Source of the DNA: JBJFGR01 sp051892875
GTDB taxonomy: Bacteria > Pseudomonadota > Gammaproteobacteria > Enterobacterales > Succinivibrionaceae
Reading direction: 5' to 3'
Assembly (NCBI GenBank): GCA_051892875.1
Contig: JBJFGR010000058.1
Span: 1-14,224 of the forward strand
Length of the DNA: 14,224 nucleotides
Position numbers and translations under genes: made by a program. The notes beneath the pieces were generated by a model. It was not told the DNA's origin. It was given only the letters and a program-made list of their open reading frames with translations, and made no database searches. This document shows positions 1 through 6,300 of this stretch, piece by piece. How positions within the stretch are numbered: position 1 is the first letter of the stretch; each line of letters opens with the position of its first letter.

Positions 1-51
1 ATTAGTATCTCGCATAAATTTATTAGCCAAGATATTTTTATATCCCTCCAT
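1..51 (-). CDS. N-terminal fragment of an unidentified protein (runs off left edge)
   Basis: An ATG at 51-49 on the minus strand opens a frame that stays open to the window edge (17 codons, starting MEGYKNILAN). A strong Shine-Dalgarno GAAAGGAG lies about 6 bases upstream (positions 59-66). The start is therefore well supported, but too little protein is visible to assign a function. It is the next leftward gene after thyX, separated by about 190 noncoding bases that include a perfect inverted repeat (101-129). Confidence 0.6.
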   Translation of the reverse strand, partial: MEGYKNILANKFMRDTN

Positions 52-100
52 ATAAATTCTCCTTTCTAAAATTTACATATTACATAAAAGTTCAATAGAT

Positions 101-129
101 AACCCACACAGGATAATCCTGTGTGGGTT
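101..129. terminator. Perfect hairpin with T-rich tail on the plus strand
   Basis: Arms AACCCACACAGGAT (101-114) and ATCCTGTGTGGGTT (116-129) are perfect complements around a single central base. On the plus strand the hairpin is followed by TTTTAATTTT, the layout of a factor-independent terminator. On the minus strand the tail is weak. It lies between the end of thyX and the next leftward gene, about 50 bases upstream of that start codon. It could be an imperfect terminator for thyX, a block to antisense transcription, or a leader hairpin of the left-edge gene. Confidence 0.6.
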
Positions 130-208
130 TTAATTTTAAGAGGCAATTTATACAAACAAAATGTAACAATAACAACCCGTCAATTAAATTATTAGAATTT
201 GGGTGACG

Positions 209-230
209 ATTACTATATAGTTATAGTAAT
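209..230. repeat. Small inverted repeat downstream of thyX
   Basis: ATTACTATA (209-217) and TATAGTAAT (222-230) form a 9-bp A+T-only stem around TAGT, 14 bases beyond the thyX stop codon. It has no G/C clamp and no clear U tract in the minus direction, so it is at best a weak RNA structure at the 3' end of the tmk-thyX transcript. The rest of 52-243 shows no convincing gene. Confidence 0.35.
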
Positions 231-243
231 ATTTAAAAATAAT

Positions 244-1320
244 TTAAAACATTTCAGACTCGGGAATTAGTTTTAAATCTTTGATATCATTAGCATAGCT
301 TCTGATTTCAGCTTGAGCATGTTTATCAGTTCTCAAGATTAAAAAGTCTCTAAGACTAGATAATGTGAATGTCATATATAACTTGCCACATTGAACATTA
401 CTAGGAAGAAATGCTCTAGCATCTTCTTTATTAAGTCCTTGAGTCCTTAATTGACTATATATATTACATATCTGTTCACCTAACTCTTCAAGAGTTACAT
501 TAGTAGTATGTCCTAAGAAGAATATATTAAACTTCTTATTTTCTCCGTCTTGTATATAATCAATATCCGGAGTTGTAAACTTAGCATGACTATAGTCTAC
601 ATATCTTTGAGATTCTTGAGTTATTGCGTTTCTATGTCTTACTAATTGATGAGTAGCAGTTCTAGACATATTCTTAAATAGAACAGTAACAGGAATTGCT
701 TGAATTAGGTCTTCATACTGAAAACAATATTTGAACATCTTATCTTCTATTTCTTTAAACTGTTCTGAAGTGATATAGCTTAACACACATACCTTATCAG
801 TTTCTATAAGCTCTGGAGTTTCAAATTCTTCATATTGTATTTTACTAAATTCATATGTGTCTAGTATAGTACCATTTTCTATTAAGTCATTAAAGAATAC
901 ATCTACTGAATAGTATGATAATACTCTCATAATTTCTTTATATATGAGAGTATCTAAGAGATTCTCTTTAGCTGCTTGAATAGCAAAATGTCTATAAGCT
1001 CTTATACTACCTGAAATTAGTATATTTAAAGTACCTTTTTCATTTTCTACACATTTTACGAATAGGTATTTGAAAGCATCAGATAATATAGCTAAATTCC
1101 AAGAAAGACTAGCTTGAGCATCTTCAATACATAAAGCAAAGTGTGCATGTTCTAGAATAGAGGTATGTTTAGCTTTTATTCTCTTTTCGATATACTTCTT
1201 TTTTTCAAAGTAATCAATAGATGGGTTATTAATATTATAACAACAAGTACAAGCTTGATAAACAATATCTACACCATTGTTATAATATACTGGAAAGGTT
1301 TCAGGTTTAAAAATACTCAT
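244..1320 (-). CDS. thyX: Flavin-dependent thymidylate synthase ThyX
   Basis: ThyX makes dTMP from dUMP using FAD, NADPH and methylene-tetrahydrofolate. The 358-residue protein carries the family signature RHRNAITQESQRY at residues 228-240 (RHR, then S237 and R239). It also has the N-terminal H-S-ILEHAHF segment, the LPSNVQCGKLYMTF segment and the C-terminal LRTDKHAQAEIR substrate-binding segment. I take the ATG at 1320-1318 because the Shine-Dalgarno GAGGAGG sits 9 bases upstream; a longer in-frame start (1440) would overlap the preceding gene deeply and lacks this support. One base separates it from the tmk stop codon, so the two are almost certainly translated in a coupled way and supply dTTP together. 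It is longer than typical bacterial ThyX (about 220-250 aa). The gap between RHR and the active-site Ser is six residues, not the usual seven. Confidence 0.95.
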   Translation of the reverse strand: MSIFKPETFPVYYNNGVDIVYQACTCCYNINNPSIDYFEKKKYIEKRIKAKHTSILEHAHFALCIEDAQASLSWNLAILSDAFKYLFVKCVENEKGTLNILISGSIRAYRHFAIQAAKENLLDTLIYKEIMRVLSYYSVDVFFNDLIENGTILDTYEFSKIQYEEFETPELIETDKVCVLSYITSEQFKEIEDKMFKYCFQYEDLIQAIPVTVLFKNMSRTATHQLVRHRNAITQESQRYVDYSHAKFTTPDIDYIQDGENKKFNIFFLGHTTNVTLEELGEQICNIYSQLRTQGLNKEDARAFLPSNVQCGKLYMTFTLSSLRDFLILRTDKHAQAEIRSYANDIKDLKLIPESEMF

Positions 1321-1321
1321 T

Positions 1322-2374
1322 TTAAATTTCCTCCTCGAGTAATTGAGATAATAATAATTGAACATCAGGTCTAGTTTCTTCAAGTATTTTAGAACAACAT
1401 AAATCTTGTAATATTCTATTTGAAGATTTTCTAGTACCATCTGGCATGTATATATCTATATTTTCAATATAGGATATACCAGGAATAGGATTGTCTTCTT
1501 GAAAATTCTTAACAGATAAAGATAAAAGAGCTTTCAAGAATTTATAACTTCTTCTTATTTGTTCTTTATCAGAATCAAAGAAAACTTTATATGTTATACT
1601 CTCTTCAGTTTCACCAGATAAAGATAAATCGATAAATTTATCATTAGGTGTTAAAAGAAGAGTTAGATTGTGGTAATGAACTTTAAAATCATTGTGATCT
1701 TTAGCAAAATCAGAATTGGATTTCATTATATTTATTACAAAAGCTCTAAATTTATAATAAATATCATCTATGTAGCGAATAACCCAATCTTCAGATTTCT
1801 TTTTTGCTATATCAATAGCAGAAGGGTCGAATGGTTCTTCTATAAAAAATTTATAGAACGGATCAACAATAGTTTCTATTATTGATGCATATATATTTTT
1901 AGCTAAAGCTTCATAATAATACTTTTCACAATAATTCAAATAGAAAGAACTTAATACTCCTCTATCGTTTATTATTACAGTACCATCAAGATTAGACTTT
2001 TTATTATAACCAATACTATTATATATCATATCGTATTGATCCTTAATATTGGCTTCTGCTAGTTTCTCATATTGATAACTAACACCCATTAAGAGTTCAT
2101 ATAAGATAGTAGCATAACTTTGTCTAGAAGACTTGTAATTACAATCTTTAAGTTTATCAAGATACTTATTTATATCTTTCTTAAATAAACTAATAGTTTC
2201 TATAGCTTGTGACATTATGTCACCACAGTCACTAGTAGGAAACTTATGACTAGCATCTATGTTGCTGATATCATTATCAGCAATTTTCTTCTTAATATGA
2301 TTGAGTAATGTGGTCTTACCTACTTTCTCAATCCCTTCTACATTTATTACATACAAATCTTGGACTTGTTGCAT
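1322..2374 (-). CDS. tmk: Thymidylate kinase-like P-loop nucleotide kinase
   Basis: Probable dTMP kinase (dTMP to dTDP), directly before thyX in one transcript. Seen in the sequence: a P-loop near the N-terminus (INVEGIEKVGKTTL, Walker A at residues 14-21) and a DRG motif at 137-139 (INDRGVLSSF), matching the DR(S/G) motif of dTMP and deoxynucleoside kinases. A hydrophobic strand VHYHNLTLLLTP follows in the position of the core beta strand. At 350 residues it is well above the usual 200-215 for dTMP kinase; roughly the last 100-130 residues are an extension I do not recognise. The start is fixed by AAAGGAGG 9 bases upstream. A TATAAT box in the minus direction (2409-2404) lies about 30 bases upstream, but no good -35 is visible. 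The last codons (EEE) double as the Shine-Dalgarno of thyX. A different deoxynucleoside monophosphate kinase specificity is possible; the pairing with thyX favours dTMP. Confidence 0.75.
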   Translation of the reverse strand: MQQVQDLYVINVEGIEKVGKTTLLNHIKKKIADNDISNIDASHKFPTSDCGDIMSQAIETISLFKKDINKYLDKLKDCNYKSSRQSYATILYELLMGVSYQYEKLAEANIKDQYDMIYNSIGYNKKSNLDGTVIINDRGVLSSFYLNYCEKYYYEALAKNIYASIIETIVDPFYKFFIEEPFDPSAIDIAKKKSEDWVIRYIDDIYYKFRAFVINIMKSNSDFAKDHNDFKVHYHNLTLLLTPNDKFIDLSLSGETEESITYKVFFDSDKEQIRRSYKFLKALLSLSVKNFQEDNPIPGISYIENIDIYMPDGTRKSSNRILQDLCCSKILEETRPDVQLLLSQLLEEEI

Positions 2375-2497
2375 TGTGTAATTCCTCCTTTATATTTAAA
2401 AATATTATATCTTAGTTCTAGTATATTTAGATATCAAATTTTAAAAATTGTAGTATTTTTTTACAAAGTGAAAATTTTTACCAACATCCTAATGAAA

Positions 2498-2571
2498 GCG
2501 GAGGAGCGCCGGGACTAAAACTCCAAAGTGGAGGGAGCGAGCGGGAGGACGCAGTTTTTCTTCGAAAAACT
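2498..2571. other. G+C- and purine-rich noncoding island ending in a hairpin
   Basis: Positions 2498-2552 are roughly two-thirds G+C within an A+T-rich genome and carry strings of GGAGG/GGGAGG. Two near copies of one word occur: GCGGAGGAGCGC (2498-2509) and GCGGGAGGACGC (2541-2552). Between them CTCC...GGAG can pair. The island ends in a hairpin AGTTTTTC/GAAAAACT (2553-2560, 2564-2571, loop TTC) followed by TTGATTTTT on the plus strand. No open frame runs through it. It fills most of the 261-base gap between tmk (leftward) and the rightward YD-repeat gene. It could be a structured or small RNA, or imported DNA accompanying that gene; nothing in the window decides which. Confidence 0.5.
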
Positions 2572-2635
2572 TTGATTTTTATAGATATATTAACTAATTC
2601 TTAAAATATCCTGAAAAGAAAGAGGTAATATATCT

Positions 2636-3079
2636 ATGAATACTTATACTTATTATTCTAAATCTCAATCTTATAGAAGAAAGAGATATAATAAGAAACT
2701 TAATTATCCTATATATGATTTAAAAGGTAATACTCTATACTATGAAAGTATAGATAATTCTGGTAATGTAATAAAACATTATCAAACCTATGATAGATTA
2801 AATAGAAGAATATCCTATAAGGATAGTAATAATAACTATTCTGAATATTCTTATTATGAAAATACAAAACAAATTCATATTCTATATTCTGAATACATAG
2901 ATTATGGTAATCATATGAAAGTTACTACAGAATATGATATTCGAGGTAATATCATAAAGAAACTATTCTATTATGATAATTATACTCTAATACAAGATTA
3001 TATAAACAAACCTTATGATAAACCTTTCTATGAATACTATAGTATATTTGTAAATAAATACAAAACTCCTAACTATTAA
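2636..3079 (+). CDS. Tyr-rich YD-repeat-like protein
   Basis: A 147-residue protein of unknown function with an unusually high tyrosine content. Its repeats resemble the YD (RHS) repeat: YDLKGN at residues 27-32, YDRLNR at 52-57, a degenerate YYEN at 73-76 and YDIRGN at 100-105, spaced by about 24-25 residues. YD repeats normally build beta-rich shells in RHS/toxin wall proteins. Here only a handful occur, with no toxin or core domain and no signal peptide. The start follows AGAGGT about 9 bases upstream. It is one of only two rightward genes, sits behind the G+C-rich island, and is followed by its own terminator (3180-3201), an arrangement typical of an independently expressed accessory gene. 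Confidence is high that it is a gene and modest for the repeat assignment. Confidence 0.7.
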   Translation: MNTYTYYSKSQSYRRKRYNKKLNYPIYDLKGNTLYYESIDNSGNVIKHYQTYDRLNRRISYKDSNNNYSEYSYYENTKQIHILYSEYIDYGNHMKVTTEYDIRGNIIKKLFYYDNYTLIQDYINKPYDKPFYEYYSIFVNKYKTPNY

Positions 3080-3179
3080 GTAATTCAGATTCTAAGATTT
3101 CATCAATTATTCTTAGTATGAATTAAATTGCCTCTATATACATATATTTTACACTTTAAACTTCATTGGGAAATTAAAA

Positions 3180-3201
3180 CCCGTAGGCATATGCCTACGG
3201 G
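3180..3201. terminator. Strong hairpin terminator between convergent genes
   Basis: CCCGTAGGCATATGCCTACGGG is a perfect 22-base palindrome split as CCCGTAGGCAT (3180-3190) and ATGCCTACGGG (3191-3201). On the plus strand it is followed by ACTCCTTTTGTTTT, and on the minus strand by TTTTAATTT. Both flanks are T-rich in their own direction, so it can end both the rightward YD-repeat gene and the leftward RNA polymerase gene. Confidence 0.8.
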
Positions 3202-3223
3202 ACTCCTTTTGTTTTAACCTGAT

Positions 3224-3285
3224 TTTTGGTGAAAAATGCACATTTACCATTATATATAATGGTGTTTGTGCAAAAATCACCAAAA
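3224..3285. repeat. 62-base interrupted inverted repeat in the 3' region of the RNA polymerase gene
   Basis: Three pairs of complementary blocks are nested around one centre (between 3254 and 3255). They are TTTTGGTGA (3224-3232) with TCACCAAAA (3277-3285), TGCACA (3237-3242) with TGTGCA (3267-3272), and ACCATTATA (3246-3254) with TATAATGGT (3255-3263). They are separated by two internal loops that are the same size on each side. It lies in the 268-base gene-free gap 3080-3347, beyond the end of the RNA polymerase gene and before the bidirectional terminator, so it should appear in the 3' untranslated RNA. A long stem with symmetric internal loops is a shape used by RNase III processing sites; this use is inferred. 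No other feature was seen in the gap. Confidence 0.75.
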
Positions 3286-3347
3286 TTTATACGTTTAGGT
3301 TCGGGGGAATATCAAGGATTCTAGCTATTTTGATACCGTAAAAATTA

Positions 3348-6300
3348 TTAAGGTTCTAGATCTTTATGATGTACTGTATATTCTTGTTTAATACCCATAA
3401 TCTCTTTAACTTGTCTATCTAATTCTATTAATCCTTTATATGCTAGAAGATATTGTAATGGAGCTGTAATCATACGTTTATCAAAAGATATCATAGAAGC
3501 TACAGCATCTATTTGTTCTTCTGGTCTGTAAGATGAAGTTGGATTGTTTTCTTTAGGTATAACTTCCTTAGCTACACCTTTCTGTGCACCTAAGAATATT
3601 AATTTATCTCCAACACCAAAGTCATCTTTATAATTTATATATATCTCAATAAGAACACCATCTTCTACATTCTTAAGTTTACCTGTATTATTAAGCTTAT
3701 AGTTATTAGTGTATCTCTTAGCTTTTTCTGGATCATATTTAGCTATAGACTTACGAACTTTTTCTTCTTGTTTCTCATAATCAGTAACTATCTTCTTCAA
3801 AGATTCTGACATCTCATTTAATTCACAAGTACGATATATTTTAATATCTTCTATCTTACCTGTATTATGAGATTTAATAGGAATACGTCCTAATGATGTA
3901 ACAGTTTCTTCATCATCTACAAGATTCTTAAGAAGAACATTGACATCATCATCTTCAAAAGCATTTTGTATTACTAATAAAGGATCACCCTCTTGAATTG
4001 GTTGACCTACTTTAACCAAGTTATATACATTAGTATTCTTAGCTAGAGTAACTGGAACTTGAGTAACTACATTAGAAGATAACGCATTACTAATATATTC
4101 ATTAACAACACATGAATCTTCAAATCCATCATCTGTTGTTATGATAGCAACCTTAGCAATAGTGCCTTGATTATAAGTAGGATTATCATCATATCCCACT
4201 TCAGTCGTATAACTTAATGGATCATATGCTATTAAATCTCCGGCTTTAACAGTAGAACCTATTTTAGCTGGTTTAAGTTTAATAGAAGTATAGAAACCAC
4301 CATCACTATTCTTATATACTCTATTTCTCAAATCTACATAATCTACAGTTCCATCTTTATATTTAACAACAATATGCTCATCATCTCTTTCTACAACCTT
4401 ACCATCTTGTTTAGCAACAACAGAGAAATAATCAGGAGTGAAGTTTACTAGAGCATCGTCCATACCATTAGTAATTAGTAATGGATCTCCTCCAGCAACT
4501 CTCATATCATGTTTAGTTCTTTGTGTAAACGACATTGCTTCACGGAATGGGTCATCATGTGTTGTAGATAATGGAGTTAATGCTTCAGCAATAGAAAGTG
4601 AGTTAACATCATTCATTATATCTGTATTACCAGCAGTATCTTTAATATAGCCTCTTTTACCTTGTACATTCATATTTATTGTACCTTGTCTAACTACACC
4701 AACTGTACCAGCGAAACCAGTAGACATTGAAATTATACCATTCATAGATTCATCATACGTACGTTTGTCTAATGAATAAGATCTATCAGCATTCATACCA
4801 GATAAACCTTTGAATGATAAAGTATTATTAGCTTCTGCATAACAAAGATCGTTAATAGTACTTGCATCTGATGTAGTACTATCTGCTAGAATAGCATCTA
4901 TAACAGCAGATTGTTTAATTGTCATAGTACCTTTACCAGTTTTCTTTACCATAATCTTATAATTAGCATAAGATGATGAAAGAGCTTTGTATGTGTAACC
5001 AGCAACTAACTCATTAGTTCTAAGTCTATTACCAGTAATATCTACATGTCGATTAAACTTACTATCACCTAATAAATTATTTGCATATATTAATGCTTCA
5101 CAAAAATCTGTAGGAAGATTATATGCTTCACAAGTACGAATAGTAATAGGATCTAATAATAAATCATAGAAGTTGTCAATACCGTCAGCTTTAAGTCTAC
5201 CACCAAACAAATCTAACATTTCGACCCACATAGATTTAGTATTGATATCTTTAATAGAATAATCTTCAGTATTACATTCTTTCAATCCATTTAATAATAA
5301 TGAAGAATTATAATTTAAGTCATACATTAAATAAGCATCTTTAAATTTAATTACATCATAGAAATTATCAATATTGTCTGAACTTCTAGGTCTCTTTTCT
5401 ACAAACTGATAATTTACTTTGGCTTTGTTTAATGTAGTTATTAATCCCTCACAATAAGCACATATTACCACTACAGGAATTTTAGTGTTCATGATACTAG
5501 CTTGAGAATATGAATACTTAACACCTGGTTTAGCTTCATCATATAACTTTTTAAACTCTGGATCTTCACACAAAGTTTGTGCTATAATACGAGATAAGAA
5601 ATCTATATTATTATAGTAAATTACTTGTTTCTTAGCTGTATCATATCCAATAGGAATTCCTTTAGTTAAATCTATTTCTTTTTCATATTTATCACGAATC
5701 ATATCTTGAGAGAAATAGAATGTAGTTCCTTTATATGATATTGTAGAAAACTCGTTAGAGAAGTCTATATAATCTATTGGAAGTTCATATTTAAGAGAGT
5801 CTATTTTATTACTACCTAATTTAACAATAATACTCCTACCCTCATATTTCTTAAGAGATTTAATTATTTTATCTGTAATTACATTAGATTTACCTAACGC
5901 TGATCCAAATATTCTAAAGAATATCTTATTATAATTTGTAGTAATTTGGCATACATCTTTTTCTGTTTTAAGAAGAGGAAGATTCATAAGTTGACCATTG
6001 ATGGTTTTATCATTACCTCTCAATCTCATAAATCTATTATTAATAAACTTAGGTATATCAAATTTCAATGTAAATCTTGTACCAGCTATATCTTCACATT
6101 TAACAGTCCAAGTATCTATATAATCTTCAGATGTAGAAGTATCTTCTACGTTTACATCTAATATACCAACTGGAGTTGTTCTAGTTGAGAAGAAATTAAG
6201 TATACTCATTATATCTTCATCTACATCATATACTTTATTAAAGTTAATATATTGAAGATTATCCCATTGATCTTGATTAATAGAATTTACTTTAACAGCT

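Noticed and set aside
1321..1440. A longer thyX starting at the ATG at 1440
   Set aside because: The extra 40 residues overlap the tmk reading frame by about 120 bases, have no ribosome site, and do not look like ThyX; the ATG at 1320 has an ideal site.
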